From: Allobosea robiniae
Lineage (GTDB): Bacteria; Pseudomonadota; Alphaproteobacteria; Rhizobiales; Beijerinckiaceae
Direction of reading: 5' to 3'
Length of the DNA stretch: 64,000 nt
Assembly: GCF_900102525.1 (NCBI RefSeq)
Contig: NZ_FNBZ01000001.1
Coordinates: forward strand, 744,001-808,000
The translations under genes and the position numbers were made by a program. Positions 27,839 to 37,169 of the stretch are shown piece after piece; position 1 is the stretch's first letter, and each line of letters opens with the position of its first letter. Under the pieces are notes generated by a model. It made no database searches and had not been told where the DNA came from. It worked only from the letters and a program-made list of their open reading frames with translations.

Positions 27839-28903
27839 ATGACCATCCGCGCAAGCAGCGCCATTAAAGACGGCGTCATCGAAGCCATCGGCAACACCCC
27901 GCTCATCAAGCTCGAGCGCGCCTCGGCGGAAACCGGCTGCACCATCCTCGGCAAGGCCGAGTTCATGAATCCCGGCCAGTCGGTGAAGGACCGCGCCGCG
28001 CTCGCGATCATCCGCGACGCCGAGGCGAGGGGACAATTGAAGCCCGGCGGCGTCATCGTCGAGGGCACGGCCGGCAATACCGGCATCGGCATCGCGCTCG
28101 TCGGCAACGCGCTGGGCTATCGCTCGGTCATCGTCATCCCGGAGACGCAGTCGCAGGAAAAGAAGGACATGCTGCGGCTGGCCGGCGCGACGCTGGTCGA
28201 GGTGCCGGCGGCGCCTTACGCCAATCCGAACAACTACGTGAAGGTCTCGGGCCGCCTCGCCGAGGCACTGGCGAAGACCGAGCCGAACGGAGCAGTCTGG
28301 GCCAACCAGTTCGACAATGTCGCGAACCGGCAGGGCCATATCGACACGACCGGCCCGGAAATCTGGGAGCAGACGGCGGGCAAGGTCGACGGCTTCATCT
28401 GTGCGGTCGGCTCGGGCGGAACGCTCGCCGGCGTCGGCATCGCGCTGAAGGTGCGCAATCCAATGGTGACGATCGGGCTCGCCGATCCGATGGGCGCGGC
28501 GCTCTATTCCTACTACACGGCGGGCGTGCTCAAGGCCGAAGGCTCCTCGATCACAGAGGGCATCGGCCAGGGGCGGATCACCGCCAATCTTGTGGACGCG
28601 CCCGTCGATATCGCCTTCCAGGTCCCGGATGCGGAAGCGGTACAGATCGTCTTCGACCTGCTGGAGCATGAGGGGCTCTGCCTCGGCGGCTCGTCCGGCA
28701 TCAATGTCGCGGGGGCCATCCGGCTCGCGAAGCAGATGGGACCGGGTCATACCATCGTGACGGTGCTCTGCGACTACGGCACGCGCTACCAGTCGAAGCT
28801 GTTCAACCCGGAGTTCCTGCGTTCGAAGAACCTGCCGGTTCCCGGCTGGCTGGAGCGTGACGGCTCGGCGCTGAAGCAGGTCGTCAGCAAGGTCATGGCC
28901 TGA
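27839..28903 (+). CDS. Cysteine synthase A-type PLP enzyme (EGTAGNTG subgroup)
   Basis: 354-residue fold-type II PLP enzyme. K50 in GQSVKDR binds the cofactor; the phosphate-binding segment is GSGGTLAGVG; and the asparagine loop reads EGTAGNTGIGIAL rather than the EPTSGNTGIA of ordinary CysK. The C-terminal extension (about residues 320-354) is longer than CysK. This subgroup is usually labelled cysteine synthase A, but it also contains proteins shown to degrade cysteine to sulfide in mycobacteria, so either direction is possible. ATG at 27839 is chosen over a TTG five codons earlier. Divergent from the RNA methyltransferase by 90 bp. Confidence 0.85.
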   Translation: MTIRASSAIKDGVIEAIGNTPLIKLERASAETGCTILGKAEFMNPGQSVKDRAALAIIRDAEARGQLKPGGVIVEGTAGNTGIGIALVGNALGYRSVIVIPETQSQEKKDMLRLAGATLVEVPAAPYANPNNYVKVSGRLAEALAKTEPNGAVWANQFDNVANRQGHIDTTGPEIWEQTAGKVDGFICAVGSGGTLAGVGIALKVRNPMVTIGLADPMGAALYSYYTAGVLKAEGSSITEGIGQGRITANLVDAPVDIAFQVPDAEAVQIVFDLLEHEGLCLGGSSGINVAGAIRLAKQMGPGHTIVTVLCDYGTRYQSKLFNPEFLRSKNLPVPGWLERDGSALKQVVSKVMA

Positions 28904-28931
28904 GGCGGCAGCCGCCCCAGGCCATTCGAGA

Positions 28932-30299
28932 TCACGCCGCGCGCGGCGTCGCGTCGATCGCCTCGATATCGCCGGCTCGGTCGTACTGCGCCTGATCGAG
29001 CAAGCCCTGACGCTTCGCGACCAGCGTCGGCACGAGTGCCTGGCCGGCGACGTTCACCGCCGTGCGGCCCATGTCGAGGATCGGGTCGATGGCGAGCAGC
29101 AGGCCGACGCCGGCGAGCGGCAGGCCGAGCGTCGAGAGCGTCAGCGTCAGCATCACCGTCGCGCCGGTGAGGCCGGCCGTCGCGGCCGAGCCGATCACCG
29201 AGACGAAGGCGATCAGCACATATTCCTGGATGCCGAGCGGCACGCCGTAGAACTGCGCCACGAAGATCGCGGAGATCGCCGGGTAGATCGCGGCGCAGCC
29301 GTCCATCTTGGTTGTCGCACCGAGCGGCACGGCGAAGGCGGCGTATTCGCGGGGCACGCCGAGGCTCTTCTCGGTCACGGCCTCGGTCACCGGCAAGGTG
29401 CCGATCGAGGAACGCGAGACGAAGGCGAGCTGGATCGCCGGCCAGGCGCCCGCGAAGAAGCGCGCCGGCGACAGGCCGTGCAGCACCAGCAGCGCGGGAT
29501 AGACGAGGAGCAGCACGATCGCGAGGCCGAGATAGATCGCGAAGGCGTACCAGGAGAGCTGCTCCAGCGTCTGCCAGCCATATTGCGCGACGGCATTGCC
29601 GAGCAGGCCGATGGTGCCGATCGGCGTCAAACGGATCACCCACCACAGGACCTTGCGGACGATCGCCAGAAAGGACTCGTTCAGCGCGAGGAAGCTGTTG
29701 GCGCGCTCGCCGACCTTCAGCGCGGCGACGCCAACGACGATCGAGATCACCAGCAATTGCAGCACGTTGAAGCCGAGACGGGTGGTCGCGCCGCTACCCT
29801 CGACGCGCGTCGTCGCCTGCAGGCCGAACATGTTGGCGGGCACGAGGCCTTTGAGGAAATCGAGCCAGGAGCCGACATTGCCCGGCGCCTTGGCGCTGGC
29901 GGCTGCGACGCCGGCGTTGATGCCGGGCTGGATCAGGAGACCGAGCGCGATGCCGATCAGCACGGCGATGAAGGCCGTGATCGCGAACCAGAGCAACGTC
30001 TGCCAGACCAAAGCGGCGGCGTTCGAGAGCTGGCGGAGGTTGCTGATCGAGGCGACGATGGCGGTGAAGATCAGGGGCGGCACCAGCGCCTGCAGGAGCT
30101 GCACGAAGATCGAGCCGGTGGTCGAAAGCGTGACGGTGAGCCAGTTCGGCTGGCCCGGCGCGACCGGGCCCATGTTGCGGGCGACCCAGCCGAGCACGAG
30201 GCCGATCACCATGGCCGCCAGGACCTGGAAGCCGAAGCTGGAGTAGAACGGTTTCGAACCGGCTCCGGCTGTGCCGGTCCGGGGAATTGCGGTTGTCAT
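28932..30299 (-). CDS. Dicarboxylate/amino acid:cation symporter (DAACS family)
   Basis: 455-residue sodium or proton symporter of the GltP/DctA family. Eight membrane segments and two re-entrant hairpins are expected; the serine-rich motif SRSSIGTLPVTEAV and the TM7 KMDGCAAIYPAI motif are visible, as is the substrate-binding LTGATVMLTLTLSTLG region. The first residues (about 1-20) precede the first helix near residue 25. The start at 30299 follows AGAGATCC. No adjacent C4-dicarboxylate regulator is seen; succinate, malate, aspartate or glutamate are possible substrates. Confidence 0.9.
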   Translation of the reverse strand: MTTAIPRTGTAGAGSKPFYSSFGFQVLAAMVIGLVLGWVARNMGPVAPGQPNWLTVTLSTTGSIFVQLLQALVPPLIFTAIVASISNLRQLSNAAALVWQTLLWFAITAFIAVLIGIALGLLIQPGINAGVAAASAKAPGNVGSWLDFLKGLVPANMFGLQATTRVEGSGATTRLGFNVLQLLVISIVVGVAALKVGERANSFLALNESFLAIVRKVLWWVIRLTPIGTIGLLGNAVAQYGWQTLEQLSWYAFAIYLGLAIVLLLVYPALLVLHGLSPARFFAGAWPAIQLAFVSRSSIGTLPVTEAVTEKSLGVPREYAAFAVPLGATTKMDGCAAIYPAISAIFVAQFYGVPLGIQEYVLIAFVSVIGSAATAGLTGATVMLTLTLSTLGLPLAGVGLLLAIDPILDMGRTAVNVAGQALVPTLVAKRQGLLDQAQYDRAGDIEAIDATPRAA

Positions 30300-30588
30300 G
30301 ACAGGATCTCTTCTGGCTCGGCCCCTGGCCGTAGATGAATGTTCCTATACACCTCCGGAACCAGCCTCCGCAAAAGCGGATATTTTTGTTTTTTGACCAC
30401 CGTGCGATAAAAATATTCTCTTTCGCTACCCATCCCAAGCAGAAGGCCGGCTGCCGCGCGAATGATGTTCTCGTCAGGACCAAAACTGCCGCGCAGCAGC
30501 GCTCTCGCTTGTCGGAAAAGTGATTTCCACGGAGATCGAACAGTTCTAGCCTGCACTCCGATGATCCAGCGATCGGCGAGGTGGTCGC
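30300..30588. promoter_or_regulatory. AT-rich divergent promoter region, DAACS symporter / CorA
   Basis: 289 bp between two divergent transporter genes. It contains the window's most AT-rich patch (30378-30420) with the inverted repeat ATATTTTT (30380-30387) and AAAAATAT (30409-30416), 21 bp apart, likely promoter or operator DNA. A reading frame of 86 codons crosses it on the minus strand, but its third-codon base use is unlike real genes here and I leave it out. Confidence 0.5.
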
Positions 30589-31647
30589 ATGTCAGTCTCG
30601 GAAGTCCGGTTTACCTCCTCCGCCACGCTGGAAACGGCGCCTGCGGCTGTTCCGCTCGAGCAGGATCACCAGCCGCAGGACGGCGTCATCGCGTCGGGCG
30701 TCTATGTCCATGGCGTGCGCGTCGCCGACATCCCCGTCACCGAAGCCGGCGAATGGGCGCGCAAGGATGACCATGTCGTCTGGATCGGCTTGCTCGAACC
30801 GGAACCTGCACTGCTGCGCTGCGTGCAGCAGCAGTTCAACCTGCACCCGCTCGCGGTCGAGGACGCCACCAATGCGCATCAGCGGCCCAAGCTGGAGCAA
30901 TATGGCGACGCGCTCTTCGTGGTCGCCCGCACGGCACAGTTGACCGACGGGCGCATCGCCTTCGGCGAGACGCATATCTTCGTCGGCCGCGGCTATATCG
31001 TCAGCGTCCGGCACGGCGCCTCGACCTCGTACAAGTCGGTCAGGCAGCATTGGGAGACCTGCCCGACCTCGCTGGCGAAGGGCGAGGATTTCATCCTCTA
31101 TGCGATCCTCGATTTCATCGTCGACAACTACATGCCGGTGCTGGAAGCGATCCATGACGAGGTCGAGGAGATCGAGGACAAGGTCCTGGCCAAGCCGATG
31201 GCGCGCTCCGATATCGAGCGGCTCTACATGCTGCGCCGCGACCTGTTGCGCCTGCGCAATGCGGTGGCGCCGCTGGTCGATGTCTGCCAGCGCCTGATGA
31301 ACGGCACCGTCCCGCAGGTCCGGCCGACGCTCGCGCCGATGTTCCGCGACGTGACCGACCATGTCCGCACCGTGCAGGAGAAGATCGACAGCCTGCGCGA
31401 AGTGCTGGCCTTCGCCTTCGAGGCGAGCCTGCTGGTCGGGCAGAGCCAGGAAAGCCTGATCACCAAGCGCCTGGCCTCCTGGGCCGCGATCCTGGCGGTG
31501 CCGACCGCGTTGGCCGGCATCTACGGCATGAACTTCAAGAACATGCCGGAACTGGAGATGCAGTACGGCTATTTCGCGGTCATCGGCGTGATCGTGTGCA
31601 CCTGCTCGATCCTGTACTGGCGTTTCAAGCAGAACGGATGGCTTTAG
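30589..31647 (+). CDS. corA: CorA-type magnesium/cobalt channel, first copy
   Basis: 352-residue pentameric divalent-cation channel. A cytoplasmic alpha/beta domain (about residues 30-250) is followed by a long helix and two C-terminal membrane helices, the first ending in the selectivity motif YGMNFKNMPELE near residue 310 and the second near 325-345. The C terminus RFKQNGWL is basic, as in CorA. The ATG is preceded by GAGGTGG. It stands in convergent contact with the SLC13-type gene (stops at 31647 and 31648), and a second, dissimilar CorA lies 1.8 kb away. Confidence 0.95.
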   Translation: MSVSEVRFTSSATLETAPAAVPLEQDHQPQDGVIASGVYVHGVRVADIPVTEAGEWARKDDHVVWIGLLEPEPALLRCVQQQFNLHPLAVEDATNAHQRPKLEQYGDALFVVARTAQLTDGRIAFGETHIFVGRGYIVSVRHGASTSYKSVRQHWETCPTSLAKGEDFILYAILDFIVDNYMPVLEAIHDEVEEIEDKVLAKPMARSDIERLYMLRRDLLRLRNAVAPLVDVCQRLMNGTVPQVRPTLAPMFRDVTDHVRTVQEKIDSLREVLAFAFEASLLVGQSQESLITKRLASWAAILAVPTALAGIYGMNFKNMPELEMQYGYFAVIGVIVCTCSILYWRFKQNGWL

Positions 31648-33426
31648 CTAGCGCAGCGGCCAGACCAGCAGGATCATCGGCACGGCGAGCAGGATGACCA
31701 GCAGCGAGAGCGGTGCGCCCAGCCTGGCATAGTCGCTGAAACGATAGCCGCCCGGCCCCATTACCAGCGTGTTGCACTGGTGCCCGATGGGCGTGAGAAA
31801 GTCACAGGCCGCGCCGATTGCGACGGCCATCAGGAAGGCATCGGGATTGTAGCCGAGGTTTTTCGCGAAACCGGCGCCAATCGGCGCCATGACCAGCACC
31901 GTCGCGGCATTGTTGAGGAACGGCGTCACCGCCATCGCCGCCACCAGGATCAGCGCGACGGATGCCCAGCCGGGCAATCCGCCGCCGATCATCGCCAGCC
32001 ACGAGGCGAAGAGATCGGTGGCCCCGGTCGTCCGCAGAGAGTCGGAGACCGGGATCAGCGCGGCCAGCATCAGCAGGATCGGCGCATCGATGCTGTGATA
32101 GGCCTCGCGCAGGGGCACGCAACGGCAGGCGATCAGGAGCACGGCGGCTGCGAAGAAGACGAGCGGCACCGGAGCCAGCCCCGCGGCCAGCGCGATGATG
32201 GCCGTCAGCACGATCGTCACGGTCAGGACGACGCGGCGCGTCGAGCCCAGCGGCACCAGCCGGTCGGCGAGCGGCAGCAGGCTGAGCTCAGACAGCTTCT
32301 CCGGCAGCAGCTTTTCGTCGCCCTGGATCACGACGATGTCGCCGGCCCGCAGGCGGATATCGCGCAGCCGCTGGCTGAAGCGCTCGCCCGAGCGGCTGAT
32401 CGCGATCATGTTGACGCCGAAGCGGCTGTGCAATGCGATGTCGCCGGCCGACTGGCCGATCAGCGTCGAATCCGGGCCGATGATGGCTTCGGCGATGCGG
32501 TCGGGGTCGAGCGCATCCTCCTTTTGCGTCGGCCGGTCCTTGCCGGTGAGATCGAGCCCGCCTTCGGCGACGACCCGCTCCAGCACGGCGGCGTCGCCGC
32601 GCAACAGCAGGATGTCGCCAGTCTTCAACGAAGCATCCGGAAGAGGCGCCTGGACGCGGCGCTCGTTGCGCAGGATCGAGACGATCTCGATGGCCTCGCC
32701 GCCGATCGCCTTGAGATCGGCAACCGTCTTGCCGGCGAGCGGAGATTTCTCGCGGAGCTTGGCCTCGGTCAGATAGTCCTTGATGTCGATCGCCTGGTCG
32801 AGCGAGACGGCGCCGCGACGGTCGCGCGGCAGCAGGCGGTAGCCGACGCTGAGGAAGAGGCAGCCCGCCAGCGCCACCACGATGCCTACGGGTGCGAAAT
32901 CGAACATGCGGAACGGCTCGCCGCCGAGTTCCTGCCGGACGCGCGCGACGATGACGTTGGGCGAGGTGCCGACCAGCGTGACGATGCCGCCGAGCAGCGA
33001 GGCGAAGGCCATGGGCATCAGGAAGACCGAGGGCGATTTCCCGCTCTTGCGTGCGAGCTGATAGGCGATCGGCAGCATCATCGCGAGCGCGCCGATATTC
33101 TTGATGATCGCCGACATCACCGCGACGACGAAAACGAGCAGAGGCACCTGCAGCTGCGTCGAGGTCAGGCCCGTGCCCAGCTTCGAGAACAGCCGCTCGA
33201 TGATGCGTGAGCGCGCGACCGCAGCGCTCAGCACAAGCGCGCTGCCGACGATGATGACGATGTCGTCGGAAAAGCCCTTGAAGGCATCGGCCGCCGGCAC
33301 CAGCCCGAGCGCGACGGCGACGAGCAGCGCCAGCATCGCGACGATGTCGTAACGCAGCCGTCCCCATAGAAACGCCGCCATCATGCCGGCGACGACAAGA
33401 ACGGAGAGAATCTGCGGCTGGGTCAT
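31648..33426 (-). CDS. SLC13/ArsB-type permease with central TrkA-C regulatory domains
   Basis: 592-residue transporter. Two membrane halves (about residues 1-200 and 400-592) flank two cytoplasmic RCK_C/TrkA-C domains (about 205-290 and 295-385), seen from VEIVSILRNERRVQAPLPDA, TGDILLLRGD and IRLRAGDIVVIQGDEKLL. Conserved ion/substrate segments PSVFLMPMAFASLLGG and TPIGHQCNTLVMGPGGY match the SLC13/NhaD-type family. Substrates in this group include sulfate and dicarboxylates; none is fixed here. Its start is 33 bp downstream of the second corA stop, so corA2 and this gene are likely one operon. Confidence 0.88.
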   Translation of the reverse strand: MTQPQILSVLVVAGMMAAFLWGRLRYDIVAMLALLVAVALGLVPAADAFKGFSDDIVIIVGSALVLSAAVARSRIIERLFSKLGTGLTSTQLQVPLLVFVVAVMSAIIKNIGALAMMLPIAYQLARKSGKSPSVFLMPMAFASLLGGIVTLVGTSPNVIVARVRQELGGEPFRMFDFAPVGIVVALAGCLFLSVGYRLLPRDRRGAVSLDQAIDIKDYLTEAKLREKSPLAGKTVADLKAIGGEAIEIVSILRNERRVQAPLPDASLKTGDILLLRGDAAVLERVVAEGGLDLTGKDRPTQKEDALDPDRIAEAIIGPDSTLIGQSAGDIALHSRFGVNMIAISRSGERFSQRLRDIRLRAGDIVVIQGDEKLLPEKLSELSLLPLADRLVPLGSTRRVVLTVTIVLTAIIALAAGLAPVPLVFFAAAVLLIACRCVPLREAYHSIDAPILLMLAALIPVSDSLRTTGATDLFASWLAMIGGGLPGWASVALILVAAMAVTPFLNNAATVLVMAPIGAGFAKNLGYNPDAFLMAVAIGAACDFLTPIGHQCNTLVMGPGGYRFSDYARLGAPLSLLVILLAVPMILLVWPLR

Positions 33427-33459
33427 CCGGTCTTCAACGTGTCGCGCACGCTTCTCATC

Positions 33460-34449
33460 TCACAGCCACTTCTTCCAGCGGAAGAACAGATAGGGCAGCA
33501 CCGCGAACAGGATCATCAGTCCGATCGCCAGCGGATAACCCCACTGCCATTCCAACTCCGGCATCGTCTTGAAGTTCATGCCGTAGATCGAGGCGATCAG
33601 CGTCGGCGGCATCAGCGCGACGGAGACGACGGAGAAGAGCTTGATGATCTTGTTCTGCTCGATCGAGACGAGGCCGAGCGTGGCGTCCATCATGAATTGC
33701 AGCTTGTTCGACAGGAAGGCGGCGTGCTCCTCGATCGCCTGCACATCGCGGACCGCGGAACGCCATTCGGCCGAGAAGCCGGTCTGCGCCTTTTTCGGGC
33801 GCGTGTAGTTGGCCGAAAGGAAGAGCAGCACCCGCTCGACCGAGACCATGCTCTCGCGGACGTTGGAGATGATGTGCTCGTACTGGCCGATCTTCTGGAT
33901 CACGAGCTGATAGACACCGCCGCGCTCGACATCCTGGCCGCGCCCGGCGAAGACGCGGCGCGAGGCGATGTCGATCTTGTCGCCGACACCGCGCAGCACC
34001 TCGGCGGCGCGGTCGACGATGGCCTCGATCAGCCCGTCCAGCACCGCTTCCGGCTGCTGGCCGCAGCCGCCGGGCTTGGTCGCGCGGTTGAGGAAGATGG
34101 TGAAGGCGCCCGGCTCGTCATAGCGCACGGTCACCAGCGCCTTGTCGGTCAGGATGAAGGTGACGTCCGCCAGCACCGGCACGATGGTGTCTGACTGGCA
34201 GATCACCCGTGCCGTCATGTAGCGCGCGCCGTTCTCGGTATAGATGATCTCGGACGGCTCGAGGTCGTGCATTTCCTCGCGCGTCGGAATCGAGATGCCG
34301 AGATGCCGCTCGACCCGCTTGTCTTCCTCGGGCGTCGGATTGAGCAGATCGATCCAGACGATATCGTCGGGAAACGCACCCTCCGTACCGAGCGTGCCAG
34401 GGCGGAGCTTGTCGCGCGAATCGGGGCATGTGCCGTGGATCGTCAGCAT
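33460..34449 (-). CDS. CorA-type divalent cation channel, second copy
   Basis: 329-residue CorA. The soluble N-terminal domain (about residues 1-240) is followed by two membrane helices; the selectivity motif YGMNFKTMPELEWQWGYP is near residue 285 and the tail is FRWKKWL. Unlike the first copy it has an insertion around residues 145-160 (TKPGGCGQQPEAVLD). The ATG at 34449 begins MLTIHGTCPDS, right after GAGATTCGCGCCC. Substrate may be Mg, Co or Ni; two dissimilar CorA genes so close suggest separate roles. Confidence 0.93.
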   Translation of the reverse strand: MLTIHGTCPDSRDKLRPGTLGTEGAFPDDIVWIDLLNPTPEEDKRVERHLGISIPTREEMHDLEPSEIIYTENGARYMTARVICQSDTIVPVLADVTFILTDKALVTVRYDEPGAFTIFLNRATKPGGCGQQPEAVLDGLIEAIVDRAAEVLRGVGDKIDIASRRVFAGRGQDVERGGVYQLVIQKIGQYEHIISNVRESMVSVERVLLFLSANYTRPKKAQTGFSAEWRSAVRDVQAIEEHAAFLSNKLQFMMDATLGLVSIEQNKIIKLFSVVSVALMPPTLIASIYGMNFKTMPELEWQWGYPLAIGLMILFAVLPYLFFRWKKWL

Positions 34450-34551
34450 GGGCGCGAATCTCGCTGCACGGTCGGGATGGAAACCGGCAGGAACTCCGAT
34501 ATGGGGCGCGTGTCAAACCGATGACGGCCCGGATCGGAGCACTGCGTGCTG

Positions 34552-35412
34552 TCAAACCCCGCCCTTCACGCCCTGCGGCGGCAGGCTGTCGGCCGGCACG
34601 AAGAAATCCGGCATCAGCGGCACCGACGGATCGACGCGATAGGGCGTGAAGTCGGTGACGCCCTCGCCGGCCATGAAGCTGTCGTCGATCAGGAAGTTGC
34701 CGGAGAACTCGCGGGACGGTTTCGAGAAGATCATATGGGCGGCGTCGGCAAGGATTTCCGGCGTGCGGCTCGCCTGGACCATCTTGTCGCCGCCGAGCAG
34801 GTTCTGGACGGCCGCGGTCGCGATGGTCGTGCGTGGCCAGAGTGCGTTGACCGCAATGCCCTTGCGCGCCAGCTCGCCGGCAAGCCCCAGCACGCACAGG
34901 CTCATGCCGTATTTGGCGATGGAATAAGCCAGATGCGGCGCGAACCACTGCGTCTTCATGTCGAGCGGCGGCGAAAGCATCAGGATATGCGGATTCTCCG
35001 CCTTCTCCAGATGCGGAATGGCGTATTTGGAGACCATGAAGGTGCCGCGCGTATTGATCTGGTTCATCAGATCGTAGCGCTTCATGTCGGTCATCTCGGT
35101 ATTGGTCAGCGAAATCGCGCTGGCGTTGTTCACGACGATGTCGATGCCGCCGAAGGTCTGGGCGGTCTTCGCGATGGCCTCGGCCACGCTCTGCTCGTCG
35201 CGGACATCGACCATCAGCGGGAGGCACTTGCCGCCGGCCGCCTCGATCTCGGCGGCCGAGGTGTAGATCGTGCCCGGAAGCTTGGGATGCGGCTCGGCGG
35301 TCTTAGCGGCAATGGTGACGTTGGCGCCGTCCTTCGCTGCCCTGAGCGCGATGGCGAGACCGATGCCGCGCGAGCCGCCGGTGATGAAAAGCGTCTTACC
35401 CTTGAGCGACAT
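34552..35412 (-). CDS. Short-chain dehydrogenase, HSDL2-like
   Basis: 286-residue NAD(P)-dependent SDR. Start at 35412 gives MSLKGKTLFITGGSRGIGLA, with the TGGSRGIG dinucleotide motif, and has GGGAGG upstream; a longer in-frame extension would overlap the next gene. The catalytic tetrad is present with Y in YSIAKYG. The long loop between (DVRDEQSVAEAIAKTA) and the C-terminal ISRDFSG-like RDFSGNFLID end fit the HSDL2-type group, linked in eukaryotes to fatty-acid metabolism. The first 17 bases overlap the end of the second SDR, indicating an operon of the pair. Confidence 0.88.
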   Translation of the reverse strand: MSLKGKTLFITGGSRGIGLAIALRAAKDGANVTIAAKTAEPHPKLPGTIYTSAAEIEAAGGKCLPLMVDVRDEQSVAEAIAKTAQTFGGIDIVVNNASAISLTNTEMTDMKRYDLMNQINTRGTFMVSKYAIPHLEKAENPHILMLSPPLDMKTQWFAPHLAYSIAKYGMSLCVLGLAGELARKGIAVNALWPRTTIATAAVQNLLGGDKMVQASRTPEILADAAHMIFSKPSREFSGNFLIDDSFMAGEGVTDFTPYRVDPSVPLMPDFFVPADSLPPQGVKGGV

Positions 35413-36277
35413 CCCCGCCTCCCTGTTCGTTGCTGATGACGTAACGGGCCGGCTGCGAACCGTCCCGGTCGGTAAAGCCATAGGCGCGCGCGAGATCGGC
35501 CACATGCAGCATCCGGCCGGCATGGCGTGCGACGTCGGGATCACCAGCCAATGCCGCGACGGCACGGCCGGCATAAAGCGGCGTCTCGGTGGTCTCGGCG
35601 CCGAGACCCGCATCGCGGACGCGCTCGGTCAGAACATGGCCCGGCGACAGGCCGAGCGCGGTGACGCCGAAGGGCTTCAGCTCTTCAGCCATCGCGAAGC
35701 TCAAGCGGTTCATCGCCGCCTTGGCGAGGTCATAGAAGACATCGCCAAGATAGCCCCCGGCCATGTCGAAGCTCAGCGTGACGATGAGCCCTGAGCGCGC
35801 CTGCACCATGGCCGGCGCCACCGCTCGCGCCAGCAAAAGCTGGGCATAGACGCCGCTTTCGAAGCTCTCGCCCAGCCTTGCGACGGGACGGCGCCAGAAC
35901 GGCGTGCCGAAGCCGGAGCCATCGGGATAGCGCTCGCCATCATAGCCTTCATTGCCGCCCCAGACCGCATCGACGACGCAGTCGAGCCGGCCGAAACGGC
36001 GTAACGACCAGGCCACGAGCCCGTCGACCTCGCGCTCGCTGGTATGGTCGCAGCGATACGGATAGCCCTTGCCGCCGGCCGCCTCGACCTCGCGGGCGGC
36101 ATCCTCGAAGGTCTCCAGGCGCTGGTCGGTGCGGGGACCCGCCTCGCTGGAGCGGCCTGTGACGATGACGGTTGCGCCGGCATCGCCCAAAGCCTTGGCG
36201 ACGCCGCGTCCGAGCCCGCGCGAGGCGCCCGCGACGAGGCAGATGCGGCCGGAGAGCGATGGTTGCATGGGGGTCAT
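35396..36277 (-). CDS. Short-chain dehydrogenase, DHRS1-like
   Basis: 293-residue SDR. Start at 36277 (MTPMQPSLSGRICLVAGASR) is chosen because GGGAATGCTC precedes it; a start six bases earlier is also possible. The Rossmann motif is GASRGLGRGVA; the catalytic tyrosine and lysine are in FYDLAKAAMNR. The region around DAVWGGNEGYDGERYPDGSG is an unusual insert seen in the DHRS1-like group. It overlaps the start of the HSDL2-like gene by 17 bp, so both are translated as one transcript. Substrate unknown. Confidence 0.87.
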   Translation of the reverse strand: MTPMQPSLSGRICLVAGASRGLGRGVAKALGDAGATVIVTGRSSEAGPRTDQRLETFEDAAREVEAAGGKGYPYRCDHTSEREVDGLVAWSLRRFGRLDCVVDAVWGGNEGYDGERYPDGSGFGTPFWRRPVARLGESFESGVYAQLLLARAVAPAMVQARSGLIVTLSFDMAGGYLGDVFYDLAKAAMNRLSFAMAEELKPFGVTALGLSPGHVLTERVRDAGLGAETTETPLYAGRAVAALAGDPDVARHAGRMLHVADLARAYGFTDRDGSQPARYVISNEQGGGDVAQG

Positions 36278-36357
36278 GAGCATTCCCGGCGAATCGCCGC
36301 TGGCCAGAGCCGGCCCCCTGCTCTATAGCCCCGCTCCCCTCGCAACGGAGCCGCACC

Positions 36358-37152
36358 ATGGACAGCACCGATGTCGCCGCCTGCTGGGAGGCCAATGCCG
36401 AGACCTGGACCCGGCATGCGCGGGCCGGCTACGACCTTTATCGCGACGCGCTGAACACGCCGGTCTTCCTGGCGAACCTGCCGGATATCACGGGACTGAA
36501 CGGTCTCGATATCGGCTGCGGCGAGGGCTCGAACACGCGCAAGCTGGCCGAAGCCGGCGGGAGAATGGTTGCCGTCGACATCGCCCCGACCTTCATCCGC
36601 CATGCGCAGGAGGCGGAAGCCGCAGCGCCGCTCGGCATCGACTACCGGTTCGGAGACGGCACCGCCCTGCCCTTCCCGGACGCCAAGTTCGACTTCGCGA
36701 CAGCCTTCATGTCGATGATGGACATGCCGCGGCAGGACAAGGCGCTGGCGGAAGCGGCGCGCGTGCTGAAGCCCGGCGGTTTTTTGCAGTTTTCTATCCT
36801 GCATCCCTGCTTTGCGCCGCCCTATCGCAAGGTTCTGCGCGACGATGCCGGCCAAATCCGTGCGATCGAGGTCGGCCGCTATTTCGACGGCATCGACGGC
36901 GAGATCGAGACCTGGCGCTTCGGCGCCGCGCCAGCCGAGGTCAAGGCCAGCGTCGTGCCCTTCCGCGTGCCGCGCTTCCACCGCACGCTGAGCGAATGGG
37001 TGGCGATGATCGTCGTGGCCGGGCTCACGATCGAGCACATGGCCGAGCCGCATGTCGACGCCGAGACGGCGCGGGCCATCCCCTATCTCGCCGATACGCA
37101 TATCGTCCCGCTGTTCCTGCATATTCGCGCCCGCAAGGGCGCGGCCGCCTGA
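36358..37152 (+). CDS. Class I SAM-dependent methyltransferase
   Basis: 264-residue methyltransferase of the Methyltransf_11 type. Motif I is LDIGCGEGSNTRKLAEAGG (about residues 51-69), motif II VAVDIAPTFI, and motif IV FDFATAFMSMMDMP. The C-terminal part (FRVPRFHRTLSEWVAMIV and HADAETARAIPYLADTHI-like end) is like small-molecule methyltransferases. The start is divergent from the DHRS1-like SDR; GGAGCCGCACC precedes the ATG. Substrate unknown. Confidence 0.88.
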   Translation: MDSTDVAACWEANAETWTRHARAGYDLYRDALNTPVFLANLPDITGLNGLDIGCGEGSNTRKLAEAGGRMVAVDIAPTFIRHAQEAEAAAPLGIDYRFGDGTALPFPDAKFDFATAFMSMMDMPRQDKALAEAARVLKPGGFLQFSILHPCFAPPYRKVLRDDAGQIRAIEVGRYFDGIDGEIETWRFGAAPAEVKASVVPFRVPRFHRTLSEWVAMIVVAGLTIEHMAEPHVDAETARAIPYLADTHIVPLFLHIRARKGAAA

Positions 37153-37169
37153 ACGGGGCGCCGCTGCTT

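Noticed and set aside
30296..30556. An 86-codon minus-strand frame overlapping the DAACS symporter start by 4 bp (ATGA)
   Set aside because: The overlap is gene-like, but third-codon bases are about half AT, unlike every real gene here, and it runs through the AT-rich promoter patch. Kept as non-coding, with low certainty.
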